Notes: a model not told the origin generated them from the letters alone. Counted from the first letter of the stretch, positions 52,196 through 61,326 are shown. The stretch is 64,000 nucleotides of DNA from Arthrobacter sulfonylureivorans (GCA_004000035.1 RJAE01000010.1:1-64000), one strand, 5' to 3'. A program made the numbers and translations.

Positions 52196-54805
52196 CTAGA
52201 CAATGCCGTGGCTGCGCAGTTCCGCGATGCGCGTGTCATCGAACCCTAGGTGCGAAGCGAGTACGCGGTCGGTGTCTTCCCCGTAGTTAGGGCCGGACCT
52301 GCCGAGGAAGCCTCCGATGTAAGGCGGGGTCTTGTCCATGCGGACGGGGTGTTCCTTCACCGGCCAGGTGCCGATCTCCGTTTGAGGCAGCTCGACGGTC
52401 CACTGCAGGTGCCGCAGCTGCGGGTCCCTTTCGTACCTGTCCTGGGCGTCCTGACAGGCTCCTGCCGGGACACCCTTGGCCTGCAAGGCATCCATGAGTT
52501 CGAAGGCGTCCCGCTTGATGGTCTCGGATTCCAGGAGTGGTTCAAGGAGGTCCTGGTTCTTCAACCGGGATGCAAGGTTGGCGAACCGGGCATCGTCAGC
52601 CCAATCGGGATTCCCGAGAACTTCCACCAGTGAGCGCCAATGATCTTCGGTGAATGCCGCGATGGCGATCCAGCGGTCCTCGCCCACGGTCCGGAAGGCC
52701 CCGTGGGGAGCGGCCGGCTTGTATGGGGAGCGGTTGCCGTAGCGGCTCCAGTGTCTCCCGTTCACCGACCAGTCAAGGATGGCGGTGCCTGTGAGGTAGA
52801 GCCCGGCCTCGCCCTGGGAGGCGTCGATGTGGCATCCCCGGCCGGTAATGTCGCGCCGGTAGAGGGCCGCGAGCATGGCGTTGGCCATGTTGTACGCGCC
52901 GAACCAGTCCAGGTACGAGTAGCCTATGCCGGCAGGTGGGAAGGGTTCGGGCAGCCCGGACATCTCGCTGATGCCCGTGAAGGCCTGGGCGGTGGGACCG
53001 AAGGCACGGGCGCGGCCGTAGGTTCCGTATTCACCGAAGCCGGACTGCTGGACGTAGATGATCGAGGGGTTGAGCTCCTTGAGCCGGTCGTAGCCAAGGC
53101 CCATCCGCTTCATGGTCCCGGGCGAGAAGCCTTCGACGACCATGTCGGCGCCGCGGATAAGGTCCTCGAGGATCTGCTTGCCCTCGGGAGACTTAAGGTT
53201 GAGCGAGATCCCGAGCTTGCCCGCATTGATTTCCATGAAGGACCCGCTGCGGTTGGGGTTTCCCTGGGTGTAGAGGGGGGTCGGCAAGGCCTCGGTGGCG
53301 GCTTCCCGTTCGGGTCTTCCGCCCGGCGGGCAGAGGCCCTGCCCGGTGCGCATGCCGTCCAGGCGGCTTTCGTGTTCGACCTTGACCACCTCGGCGCCCA
53401 TGGAGGCCAGGAACCGGCCTGCGCCGGCGCTGGCGAGCATCCAGCTCAGATCGATGACCCGCACTCCTGCGAGGGCGAACGGCTTGCCGTGGGGGCTGAG
53501 CTGCCCGGTGGCGCGTCGTGCCGGACCGGTTTGCAGGCGATGGGGTCTGCGCGGCGCGCTCCATTCGCCGAGGACGTCCGTGGTGTGCTGGCCAAGCCTC
53601 GGAGCGGGTGCGCCGCTGTTCCAAGCAACGTCCTGGGAGTGCCACTTGGCCCCGGTGTGGGTCACGGAACGCCCTAGCTCGGGATGGTAGATGTCGACGA
53701 ATGCTTCGCGCATCCGCCAGTGACCGTCCTCGATGTTCTCCTCCGGGCGGCGGACTGGCGCCCAAGGCAGACCGTTGTCCTGCCCGTCGCGCCAGACATC
53801 TGCGGCGAACATGGTCCGCCCCACCAGCTTCTCGACCTGCGCGGAGAGCTTGTCCGTAACCTCCGGGGAGGATCGGACGGCCGGATCGGTGTAGGCGTCT
53901 CCGTCAAGGTCCACCTCCATGCCGTACTTGCGCAGCACGTTCACGGTGCCGCCCCAGGCGCCCCCGTTGGCGGTGACGGATCCCTTGAGGTAGGTCTTGT
54001 AGGGCAGCAGGTACCGACCGTCCTTGGTAATGGCCAGCGCCGGCAGGCTGGCCGAAACCATGGAGTGCCGGCAGGTAAGGCGCAGATGCTTCTGGCGCAG
54101 GAACAGCCAGTCCGGGGCGTCCGTTTCGGTGTTTTTGCTTACCGCCTCGTGGACGTTCGTCGCCATGTACTGGCCCTCGCCGCTCCGGAGCCTGTAACTG
54201 AGCCCGCCGAGGATTGACATCACCGCCATTTCGCCGGTGATGTGGTAGGCGTGCCACATCTGCGGGGCGACCGGGGGGGTGTCGTAGTGGCCGAAGGGGT
54301 CCGGATCGTAGCCGCAGTTCATCATCACGCCGCCAAGGGCCAGATGCACCAGATCGCTGCCGACGTAGTCCGCCCAGGGGCCGTCGTCGCCGTATGCGCT
54401 GATGCGCATGTACAGCAGGCCCGGGTTCAACTCCCGCAGCGCCTCGTACCCCAGGCCGCGCTCGTCCATGTACCCGCGCGGCCGGGTCTCGATCACGATG
54501 TCGGCCTGGACTGCTAGCCGGAGGAAGGCGGCGCGGCCCTCCTCCGTCTCCAGATCGAGGCATACCGAACGCTTGCCGTGGTTGTAGTGCCAGAAGTACA
54601 GGCTCTTCTCGCGGTCCGCCACGTCGCCGGCGAAGGGGCCGTACGCCCGGGTCTCCTCGCCCTTCGGCTCCTCGACCTTGACCACGTCTGCGCCAAGCCC
54701 GCCGAGTACCTTGCCGGCATACTCGCCCAACTCGTCGGCGACCTCGAGCACCCTCAGACCGTCAAGATAGCCCCCTGTTCCGCGGGAGTCGTACGAATCG
54801 TCCAC
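52196..54805 (-). CDS. double-length CaiB/BaiF (class III) CoA-transferase
   Basis: 869-aa protein formed by two complete family III CoA-transferase domains in tandem. Domain 1 begins LDGLRVLEVADELGEYAGKVLGGLGADVVKVEEPKGEETR and has YFWHYNHGKRSVCLDLETEEG. Domain 2, from about residue 440, begins LAGVRVIDLSWMLASAGAGRFLASMGAEVVKVEHESR and has GSFMEINAGKLGISLNLKSPEG, with GFSPGTMKRMGLGYDRLKELNP. The catalytic Asp of the family should follow the SYLDWFGAYN-like segment. It moves CoA from a donor to a carboxylic acid. GTG at 54805 follows GGAGG at 7 nt. It diverges from the thiolase gene, with GntR site B in the 105-base gap. Confidence 0.85.
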   Translation of the reverse strand: MDDSYDSRGTGGYLDGLRVLEVADELGEYAGKVLGGLGADVVKVEEPKGEETRAYGPFAGDVADREKSLYFWHYNHGKRSVCLDLETEEGRAAFLRLAVQADIVIETRPRGYMDERGLGYEALRELNPGLLYMRISAYGDDGPWADYVGSDLVHLALGGVMMNCGYDPDPFGHYDTPPVAPQMWHAYHITGEMAVMSILGGLSYRLRSGEGQYMATNVHEAVSKNTETDAPDWLFLRQKHLRLTCRHSMVSASLPALAITKDGRYLLPYKTYLKGSVTANGGAWGGTVNVLRKYGMEVDLDGDAYTDPAVRSSPEVTDKLSAQVEKLVGRTMFAADVWRDGQDNGLPWAPVRRPEENIEDGHWRMREAFVDIYHPELGRSVTHTGAKWHSQDVAWNSGAPAPRLGQHTTDVLGEWSAPRRPHRLQTGPARRATGQLSPHGKPFALAGVRVIDLSWMLASAGAGRFLASMGAEVVKVEHESRLDGMRTGQGLCPPGGRPEREAATEALPTPLYTQGNPNRSGSFMEINAGKLGISLNLKSPEGKQILEDLIRGADMVVEGFSPGTMKRMGLGYDRLKELNPSIIYVQQSGFGEYGTYGRARAFGPTAQAFTGISEMSGLPEPFPPAGIGYSYLDWFGAYNMANAMLAALYRRDITGRGCHIDASQGEAGLYLTGTAILDWSVNGRHWSRYGNRSPYKPAAPHGAFRTVGEDRWIAIAAFTEDHWRSLVEVLGNPDWADDARFANLASRLKNQDLLEPLLESETIKRDAFELMDALQAKGVPAGACQDAQDRYERDPQLRHLQWTVELPQTEIGTWPVKEHPVRMDKTPPYIGGFLGRSGPNYGEDTDRVLASHLGFDDTRIAELRSHGIV

Positions 54806-54844
54806 AGGTCTGCCTCCATCTGCTTTTAAATGGATCAATGGGAT

Positions 54845-54867
54845 ATTGGTCCATCCATTGCTATGAT
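54845..54867 (+). promoter_or_regulatory. GntR operator (site B) with extended -10 in the divergent intergenic region
   Basis: TGGTCCATCCATTGCTATG (54848-54866) differs from the shared 19-bp element at one base. It overlaps TGCTATGAT, an extended -10 box for the thiolase gene, and lies 40 bases from the divergent CoA-transferase start, so one bound dimer could control both directions. An overlapping CAATGGGATATTG lies just upstream. Confidence 0.75.
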
Positions 54868-54910
54868 GGAGATCACGATGCAATCTTGTCAAACCCCACG
54901 AAAGGAAAAC

Positions 54911-56107
54911 ATGGAAAAATCTGTGGCGATCATCGGCTGTTCCGCCTTGCCCGTCGGCAAGTGGCAGAGCAAGCCCGAGGACGCGAACCAAGTCCTGGAG
55001 CACGAAGTGCTGGCCAAGCTCGTTGTGGAGGCAGTACGCCAGGCGGGCATCGACAAGAGCGACGTCCAAGGCCTGAGCTTCACCATGAACCGGCACTACA
55101 CACTGCAAAAGTACTTCGCCACCTTCATGGCCAACTATCTGAGGCTGCCATGCCACGGAACGGTCTCAGAGGTTTTGGGCAACGGGATGACCGGCGGCTG
55201 GGCCTTCGACAATGCGGCGAACGACATCGTCCTCGGACGGGCCCGGGTCTCCCTGGCGCTGGGAGTCAATTTCGAGACCGCGGCACGGGCACAGGACCAT
55301 ATGATGAGTTCAATGCGCGCGACCGGCGACGTGGACTTCCAGTCAATCTTCGGCATCACACCCATCGCGTGGTACGCGATGGACGCCACCCGGTATATCC
55401 ACGACCACGGCTCATCCCGGGCGGAACTCGCGTCCGTTGCAGTGAAGAACCGGATGCACGCTTCATTGAACCCGCTGGCACAGTTCCGCAAACCGATCAC
55501 CCTTGATGAGGTGCTCGAACAGCGCCCGATCGTCGAGCCCCTCGGTCTGTATGAGGTTCCGCCGCGCAGCGACGGCGCCGTGGTCCTCGTTCTCGCGGAC
55601 GAAGAGTATGCGAAGAGCCTGGGTAAACCCTACGTCCGGGTGCGCGGTCGGGGCTTCTTCCACGAGGGAGCGCACCAGATCAGCGAAATCCCCAACGACA
55701 TGACAGCGTTTGCCTCCGTCCAAGGTGCCTCCCGCCAGGCCTACGAGACGGCTGGCGTCACCGCCGCGGACATCGACGTCGCGGAACTATACGCGCCCTG
55801 CACCATCGTGGAGGTCCTGGCAGCCGAGGCTCTGGGCCTCACCCCAGTGGGCAAAGGGGCCAGGTGGGCCTCCGAGGGCAGGACGGCGCTGGGCGGAGAC
55901 ATTCCGATCTCCACCTCGGGGGGACTGACCTCGCGCGGCCACCCCGCCTACGTCACCCCGCTCTACAGCTTCGTGGAGATCTTCGAGCAGCTCATGGGCC
56001 TGGCCGGAGAACGCCAAGTCCACGGGGCAGAGATCGGCCTGACGAGCGCCGAACTAGGCAACTACAACGCCGCCCTCGTACACATCCTGGAAGGAATCCA
56101 CCAGTGA
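54911..56107 (+). CDS. thiolase-fold protein, Ltp2/SCP-x-like, without the catalytic Cys
   Basis: 398-aa thiolase superfamily protein of the SCP2-thiolase/lipid-transfer branch. The C-terminal GGLTSRGHPAYVTPLYSFVEIFEQLMGLAGERQVHG and TAADIDVAELYAPCTIVEVLAAEALG are family hallmarks. At the site of the nucleophilic Cys the sequence reads EVLGNGMTGGWAF (about 87-99), so Cys is replaced by Gly, and the second Cys near the C-terminus is also absent (TSAELGNYNAA). Such Cys-less relatives, for example Ltp2, act as acyl-CoA retro-aldolases together with a DUF35 partner, and a DUF35 gene overlaps the stop here. ATG at 54911 follows AAAGGA. Role in side-chain or ring-fragment cleavage is inference. Confidence 0.82.
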   Translation: MEKSVAIIGCSALPVGKWQSKPEDANQVLEHEVLAKLVVEAVRQAGIDKSDVQGLSFTMNRHYTLQKYFATFMANYLRLPCHGTVSEVLGNGMTGGWAFDNAANDIVLGRARVSLALGVNFETAARAQDHMMSSMRATGDVDFQSIFGITPIAWYAMDATRYIHDHGSSRAELASVAVKNRMHASLNPLAQFRKPITLDEVLEQRPIVEPLGLYEVPPRSDGAVVLVLADEEYAKSLGKPYVRVRGRGFFHEGAHQISEIPNDMTAFASVQGASRQAYETAGVTAADIDVAELYAPCTIVEVLAAEALGLTPVGKGARWASEGRTALGGDIPISTSGGLTSRGHPAYVTPLYSFVEIFEQLMGLAGERQVHGAEIGLTSAELGNYNAALVHILEGIHQ

Positions 56108-56535
56108 TTCACACCATCAATGTCGACCGTCCTCACCCGTACCCTCCCCGTGTCACTGAATTCACCCGGAGATTCTGGGACGGGCTGCGCGAGGGCCGCC
56201 TCCTCACCACCGCCGGCCGGCGCAGCGGACAGGCTGCCTTTCCGCCCAAACCCATCTCCCCGCAGGACTGGGAGGAGGAAGTCGACTGGATCGAGCTGAG
56301 CGGGCAGGGAACGCTTTATTCCCACACGACCATCCACGCGGCGCCCGCGGTGTTCGTGGACGAGCTTCCATACCGCGTGTGCATCGTGGACCTCGACGAA
56401 AACGTCCGGTTGGCCACTAGGTACGTCGGCGCTAGAAACCCGCGCGTCGGGGAGCGCGTCGAAATCGTGGCCGTCCGTTATACGGACCATATCTCGTACG
56501 CTGCGCGGGCCTTGGAACCCGCCAATAACCATTAG
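56104..56535 (+). CDS. DUF35 OB-fold protein lacking the zinc ribbon cysteines
   Basis: 143-aa DUF35-type protein, the usual partner of SCP2-thiolase-like enzymes. The helical N-terminus VTEFTRRFWDGLREGRLLTT is followed by the place of the zinc ribbon, here AGRRSGQAAFPPKPISPQ, in which all four Cys are missing although FPPKPISP is kept. The OB-fold part follows: IELSGQGTLYSHTTIHAAPAVFVDELPYRVCIVDLDENVRL. GTG at 56104 overlaps the thiolase TGA and follows AAGGAA. Coupled translation supports a 1:1 complex. The loss of the metal site suggests an entirely structural partner role. Confidence 0.85.
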   Translation: MIHTINVDRPHPYPPRVTEFTRRFWDGLREGRLLTTAGRRSGQAAFPPKPISPQDWEEEVDWIELSGQGTLYSHTTIHAAPAVFVDELPYRVCIVDLDENVRLATRYVGARNPRVGERVEIVAVRYTDHISYAARALEPANNH

Positions 56536-56544
56536 CAGGCGCGC

Positions 56545-56570
56545 AGGGGCCGCCCGGGAGGGCGGCCCCT
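56545..56570 (+). terminator. strong hairpin after the DUF35 gene
   Basis: AGGGGCCGCCC and GGGCGGCCCCT form an 11-bp perfect stem with a 4-base loop, 10 bases after the stop codon. The tail GCGTTCGTT is only moderately T-rich. Confidence 0.75.
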
Positions 56571-58054
56571 GCGTTCGTTCATGGAGCGGACGATGAGGCA
56601 TCGCAACAACAGACAGCCGCCGCGGCCGCAAACATTGCTCTTCCACGATGGTCATGCGGTGACTCCTTCCGTGCCGAGGGATAATGCTGCGGCGTCAGTC
56701 CGGAAGGGCAGCTGTTGGGAGGCGCAACTCTAAGGTGCCACACGGACCGGGTCTCTACGGATTCGGGTTACCTTACTATCAAGCCACAGGAACGGGCCAG
56801 AGCGACTTCAACCCGCTTCGCAGGAAAGTCAGAGAAAAGGTACCCCGGAAGGGCCGGATGAAACCGAGCCGCGCGGTCCAGGCTCGGACTCAGCCTGCCA
56901 ACCACGCCCAGACCCACCGTTAGAGAAAGAGGCACGACCACGGGTCCTTCGTAACGTGATGCTGACGCCTGCCGCAATGGACCAGCCAACACACGTCGCC
57001 TTGGACAAGGCAAGGAAGAATCCCTTCGGCAGGCCCTGCCGAACGATGAAGCGCGGCTGTGGGAAATCCTCGCCGGCTTATTTGGCCATGGAAAGATCCT
57101 GCTCGTGGTGGATCAGCCAGCAACCATCGACGCGCTGCCCGCCGCGACCGCCCAGGCCACCGGCGCGGTCGTGGGATACCTGCCCGGCTTGACCATGGTC
57201 AGAATGTTGACCGGCATCCGGGCCAGACCAAAACCGATGCCATATTAGCTGCGACCATCGCCGAAGCGCGCCACCATGCCACACATCATTCGTTCCGTCG
57301 CCCTGAACGATCAGACTTTGGCCGAACTCGGCGTGCTCGACAGCTTCGATGATAACCTCGCCCAGATCACCGCCACATCCAACCGAACCCACGGACTGCT
57401 CACCCCAGAGCCATCCGGCCCTCGGAACGCACCTAGATCATCCGGCCGTTGTAGGCCTGCTCACCAGCAATCCGGCCACTGGCCGCACTCAAGACCGCCG
57501 GACGCGGACACGTTAGAGCACGACGGCAAAAGGTCCCGCCCCCCGCCAGGAACGCCTCACAGACGCCGCTTCATCACGCTCGGGCCGCAATCCGTCATCA
57601 TGGTCGGCACCAGCACGGCCGCAATCGTGCTGCCGAAACTCTCAGAGCAGCTGCTGGCCCTGCCTGCCAAGCGATGAGATCGCCGCCCACGCGAAACCCT
57701 CGTGGAGGCTCAAAGGTCCTGATGTCGGTGCCAGGCATCGGTGTGTAGGGCTCTGCGCGCATTCTCACGGAGGTGACCGGCAAACACTTCACCAGTGCAG
57801 CCCCCACCTGGCCACCAACGCCGGCATCGCATCGTCACCCGCCGTTCCGGGACCTCCATCCGCGGAGAAAACGACAGTCGGCGCGGAACAGGAAACTCAA
57901 ACGCGCCTGCTCCTCTCCGCGTTCGCATCCTGTACCACCCTCCATCGCGGGCCTACCAGCGCAAAACGAGCCGAAGGCAAACACCAAACCAAGCCATCAG
58001 CCGCTTGACGAAAACCATAGAGGCATCTCGGAAGTGCTAACCACGGACACGGCA
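56571..58054 (+). pseudogene. decayed IS110-family transposase region
   Basis: From about 56960 to 58040 the plus strand shows broken IS110 sequence in changing frames: THVALDKARKNPF, ILLVVDQPATIDALPAATAQ with GAVVGYLPGLTM, then HIIRSVALNDQTLAELGVLD with FDDNLAQITATSNRTHGLL. Later come IMVGTSTAAIVLPKLSEQLL, a stretch reading MSVPGIGV, HLATNAGIAS, RRSGTSIRGEN and YQRKTSRRQTPNQAISRL. These are consecutive landmarks of the DEDD domain and the transposase_20 domain. Many frameshifts and stops make it inactive. The first 390 bases hold no further feature that I can identify. Confidence 0.8.
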
Positions 58055-58561
58055 CTAACTGACGGGAAGGCCGGTCACCCGGTAGATCACCGGGTCCGCT
58101 TCAGATCCGGGCGGGTAGACGGAACCCAGCAGCGCGGAGCCCTCCACGGTCAGCCGCGTGGCCGCCCGGACGTGGTCCGCGCGGCCTTCGGGGCCGGCAT
58201 GGGCGGCTTCGTGAACGGTCGCGATCGAGATCCTGCGGGGACCGGTTCCCGCAGGGGCAGTGTCGGCTGTGAGGACCGTTCCCGTGGCCGTTTCCTCCAC
58301 CCAGGGGTCGGAGATGTCCACGCGCAGGGCGCCCCTGTACCCTTGGAAGCGCACCGAGCCCCGGAACCGCAGGATCCGGCGGCCGGTATCGTTCGGCTCC
58401 GTTCCGTCGAAGTCGAAGACCAGGGCCTCCGGCTCCATCCGTCCCGCGTCGCCTGTCCAGGTCTCCACTCCGTCGGGCAGCGACCGGACGTACTCGCGGA
58501 AACTTCCCTTGATGTTCCAGGTGAGCCCGTCCTGCGGTGCTTGGTGGCGTTCGTCGGCCAT
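58055..58561 (-). CDS. HtaA-domain protein in a P450 operon
   Basis: 168-aa protein consisting of one HtaA domain (PF04213): GLTWNIKGSFREYVRSLPDG, then RILRFRGSVRFQGYRGALRVDISDPWVE, and TRLTVEGSALLGSVYPPGSE near the end. In Corynebacterium such domains bind heme at the cell surface, but this one has no signal peptide or membrane anchor, and the usual F-x-GH-x-G position reads FQGYRG, so a proposed heme-contact His is Tyr. ATG at 58561 follows AGGAGGG at 6 nt, 10 bases after the ferredoxin reductase stop. It is the last gene of the SBP-P450-ferredoxin-reductase operon; a cytosolic heme or hydrophobic-substrate binding role is possible. Confidence 0.78.
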   Translation of the reverse strand: MADERHQAPQDGLTWNIKGSFREYVRSLPDGVETWTGDAGRMEPEALVFDFDGTEPNDTGRRILRFRGSVRFQGYRGALRVDISDPWVEETATGTVLTADTAPAGTGPRRISIATVHEAAHAGPEGRADHVRAATRLTVEGSALLGSVYPPGSEADPVIYRVTGLPVS

Positions 58562-58571
58562 AGTGTCCCTC

Positions 58572-59837
58572 CTAGACAACCGGGGCGGGCTGCTGGGCGC
58601 GGCTGGGCGCTCCCGCACCGATCCCGCGGTAGTGCCCGACCATCTCCTGCCAGGTGGCCCCATTGCGGATCTTCCGCCGGTCCTTCATGATCTTCGACGG
58701 CTCGTTGACGGCCAGGACACCGGTGACGGCGTCGCCGGACCGGTACAGGACAACGAACTTGTCCTCCTCCACCGAGCCGTGGACGACCTCCGGCACGGCG
58801 TCGGCGGCCGTCCCGGCGAACTGGATCCTGTTGCCGTACCAGTCGCTCCAGAAGTAGGGGACGGTCGCATACGGCTGCCGGTCCCCTTCGCCGCCTACGG
58901 CGTTGGCCCCGGCTACCGCGCCTTGCTCGTTGGCGCTCGTCCAGGTTTCCAGCCGGCCGCTGCGTCCGGTGAGCGCGTTGGGCCAGCTCACCACGTCGCC
59001 GGCCGCGTAGACGTTCTCCAGGGACGTCTGCAGGTGTTCGTCGCAGGCGATGCTTCCGTCGGGTTCCAGTTCGATGCCCGACTCCTGCAGCCAGAAGGTG
59101 TTCGGTACGACGCCGATGGAAACGAGCAGCAGGTCCGTGGCCACTTCACTGCCGTCGCTCAGGACGATACCGGTCACCTGGTCCGACAGGGTGCGGACCT
59201 CGGACAGTGTGACGCCGCAGCGCAGGTCGGTGCCGTTCCTGTGATGCATCTCTGAGAGCAGGGAACCCATCGAACGGCCCAGGGCGCGTTCCAGCGGGTG
59301 CTCGGTGGCCTCGACGATCGTGACCTGGCAGTCCCGGCCGCGGGCCGCAGACGCGATCTCGGCGCCGATGATGCCCGCGCCGATGATCGTGATGTGCGAC
59401 CCTGACTCGACCGCCTGGCGCAACCGGGCGACGTCGTCGAAGTTCCGCAGGGTGACGATGCCCGCAGCTTCAGGCAGGGCCGGGAGGTAGCGCGGGCTGG
59501 CGCCGGTAGCGATGACCAGCGCGTCATAGCGCATGGGCCGGTCGCCGACGATGACGGTCTTTTCGGCGGCGTTCAAGGCCGAGGCCGGCTGGCCCAGCAT
59601 AAAGGTCGCCTTCAGGGACTCCGTGTAGGTTCTCTCCTCGCGCAGGTAGGGGATCGGCGCGCCGTCCACCAGGCACTGCTTGGACAGCGGCGGGCGGTCG
59701 TACGGCAGCTCCTTCTCGTCCCCGATGATGACGATCTCGCCGGCGAACCCCTCGGCCCGGGCGGCCTCGGCCGCCCGCAGTCCCGCGAGGGAAGCGCCGA
59801 TGACCACCAGGCGGTCGTTATTACCCAGGGCGCTCAT
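58572..59837 (-). CDS. FAD-dependent ferredoxin reductase
   Basis: 421-aa reductase of the putidaredoxin-reductase/rhodocoxin-reductase type, which passes electrons from NAD(P)H to the ferredoxin of a P450. N-terminal FAD loop RLVVIGASLAGLRAAEAARAEGF, then DRPPLSKQCL, NAD loop ITIIGAGIIGAEIASAARGRDC, and C-terminal VYAAGDVVSWPN with the reductase tail HYRGIGAG. ATG at 59837 overlaps the ferredoxin stop (ATGA), so the two are coupled. It completes a class I P450 system. Confidence 0.92.
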   Translation of the reverse strand: MSALGNNDRLVVIGASLAGLRAAEAARAEGFAGEIVIIGDEKELPYDRPPLSKQCLVDGAPIPYLREERTYTESLKATFMLGQPASALNAAEKTVIVGDRPMRYDALVIATGASPRYLPALPEAAGIVTLRNFDDVARLRQAVESGSHITIIGAGIIGAEIASAARGRDCQVTIVEATEHPLERALGRSMGSLLSEMHHRNGTDLRCGVTLSEVRTLSDQVTGIVLSDGSEVATDLLLVSIGVVPNTFWLQESGIELEPDGSIACDEHLQTSLENVYAAGDVVSWPNALTGRSGRLETWTSANEQGAVAGANAVGGEGDRQPYATVPYFWSDWYGNRIQFAGTAADAVPEVVHGSVEEDKFVVLYRSGDAVTGVLAVNEPSKIMKDRRKIRNGATWQEMVGHYRGIGAGAPSRAQQPAPVV

Positions 59838-60025
59838 GGCAGCAGCCTCAGCGCGGCCGTGGGGCAGGAACGGATGGCCTCTTCGACCTCGGCGCGCTGC
59901 CCGTAGGTGACCATGTCGGACACCAGAACCAGCTGCCCATCGTCTCCGACCTCGAAGTGGTCGGGCGACGCGGCCTCGCACAGGCCGAGTCCGACACATT
60001 TGCCCCTGTCGACTTCAATCTTCAT
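59834..60025 (-). CDS. 3Fe-4S-type ferredoxin
   Basis: 63-aa small ferredoxin typical of actinobacterial P450 operons. The cluster ligands are CVGLGLC (C-x5-C, Cys10 and Cys16) and the C-terminal SCPTAAL, so three Cys in all, as in 3Fe-4S ferredoxins where the fourth position is not Cys. It shuttles one electron at a time from the reductase to the P450. ATG at 60025 follows AAGGAG. Its 3' end overlaps the reductase gene by four bases; the P450 stop is 32 bases upstream. Confidence 0.92.
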   Translation of the reverse strand: MKIEVDRGKCVGLGLCEAASPDHFEVGDDGQLVLVSDMVTYGQRAEVEEAIRSCPTAALRLLP

Positions 60026-60057
60026 GTTTCTCTCCTTCTCTGGGGGGACGACTGGTG

Positions 60058-61326
60058 CTATGCGGCGGCGATGTGGACCGGCAGGTGCCGCACGCCGTGG
60101 ATGAGGTTGCTGACCAGGTATTCCGGCTGACCGGTGACAGTGATCTCGGTGCGGCGCAGCAGCTGCCCGAAGATCGCCTGCAACATGGTGGTGGCGAGAC
60201 GGTTGCCAAGGCAGAAATGCACCCCGCCTCCGCCGAAGGAGACGTGCGGATTCGGCGTGCGGGACAGGTCGAACTTCATCGGATCGGCGAAACGGTCCTC
60301 GTCGCGGTTGGCGGAGCAGTAGAAGAGAGCCAGCCTGTCGCCCCGCGCGATCTGGTGGCCCTTGAACTCCACGTCCCGGGCAGCGGTGCGGGCGTGGTGG
60401 ATCACCGGGCTCGCGTAGCGCAGGAACTCGTTGGTCGCCGTGGCGATCCGGCCGTCGAAGTCCTCCATGAGCCAGCGCTTCTGGTCCGGATTGGCGTCAA
60501 GGGCCATCATGGTCAGGGTCGTGGTCTGCTTCGTCGTGTCGTTCGACGCGATGGCCATAAGGTAGGCGAAACCCCCGATGTCATCATCCGACAGGTGGTG
60601 GCCGTTCTGCTCGGCCCGGACCAGGTTGGTGATCAGGTCGTCGCCCGGCTTCTTCCGTCGGTGGGCGGCCAGGCTGCGGCCGAGGTCGAACATGTACTCG
60701 CGCGCGGCCATAAACGCCTTCAGCGGATTTTTCGGGTCTCCCAGTTCAGGGTCCGCCTTGCCGATGAGCGCCCCGGCGGAGGAGATGAACTGCTCCAGCT
60801 CGGAGTCCGGGACGCCGATCAATCGTGCGCCGGTCATGGCAGGGAGGCGCTCGGCGCACGCTGTCACGAAGTCCACATCTCCGGCCCCGACGAGGCCGTC
60901 GACGATCGACGCGGCGGCGCCATGGATGTCGTCGACGAGCCGACCGACCTGCTTCGGCGTGAAGGCCGCGCTGACGAGGGCCCGGTTCTGCTGGTGGAGG
61001 GCCCCGTCCTGGGTGTGGAAAAAACTCGAAGATGAGCCGTCCCAGGGGTACGGGTCTACGTGGAGCCCGTAGCCGGAGAGGAAGACGTCGCTCATCCGGG
61101 CCGCGTCGGCCAGGTCCTCGGCCTTGGTAATGGCCCAGAATCCCTTCTCCTCGTGTTCCAGGGGGATCTCGGTGGGGCGGTGGAAGCTGACGGGCGCCTC
61201 CTTGCGAAGCTTCGCGAAGGTCGCCTCGCGCTCATCGAACGTCTGCAGCCAAAAGGCTGCCGAAGAGATGTCGTAGTCGGTGGTGTATTCGTGCTCGGTC
61301 CATGCCTTCTTGGTGACAACAGCCAT
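60058..61326 (-). CDS. cytochrome P450, CYP125/CYP142-like in its core
   Basis: 422-aa soluble bacterial P450. The I-helix oxygen-activating segment is AIASNDTTKQTTTLTMMAL, with Asn-Asp-Thr in place of the usual Gly-x-Glu-Thr; the E-x2-R is NEFLR, followed by YASPVIHHARTAARDVEFKG. Heme-binding loop: FGGGGVHFCLGNRLA with the thiolate Cys at about 372. The P-V-I-H-x-x-R-T-A and F-G-G-G-G-x-H-F-C-L-G blocks resemble CYP125/CYP142/CYP124 and related alkyl or terpenoid hydroxylases. ATG at 61326 follows AGGAGG at 8 nt. It is coupled to ferredoxin and reductase genes and lies under GntR site C. The substrate is unknown; it is likely hydrophobic. Confidence 0.9.
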   Translation of the reverse strand: MAVVTKKAWTEHEYTTDYDISSAAFWLQTFDEREATFAKLRKEAPVSFHRPTEIPLEHEEKGFWAITKAEDLADAARMSDVFLSGYGLHVDPYPWDGSSSSFFHTQDGALHQQNRALVSAAFTPKQVGRLVDDIHGAAASIVDGLVGAGDVDFVTACAERLPAMTGARLIGVPDSELEQFISSAGALIGKADPELGDPKNPLKAFMAAREYMFDLGRSLAAHRRKKPGDDLITNLVRAEQNGHHLSDDDIGGFAYLMAIASNDTTKQTTTLTMMALDANPDQKRWLMEDFDGRIATATNEFLRYASPVIHHARTAARDVEFKGHQIARGDRLALFYCSANRDEDRFADPMKFDLSRTPNPHVSFGGGGVHFCLGNRLATTMLQAIFGQLLRRTEITVTGQPEYLVSNLIHGVRHLPVHIAAA

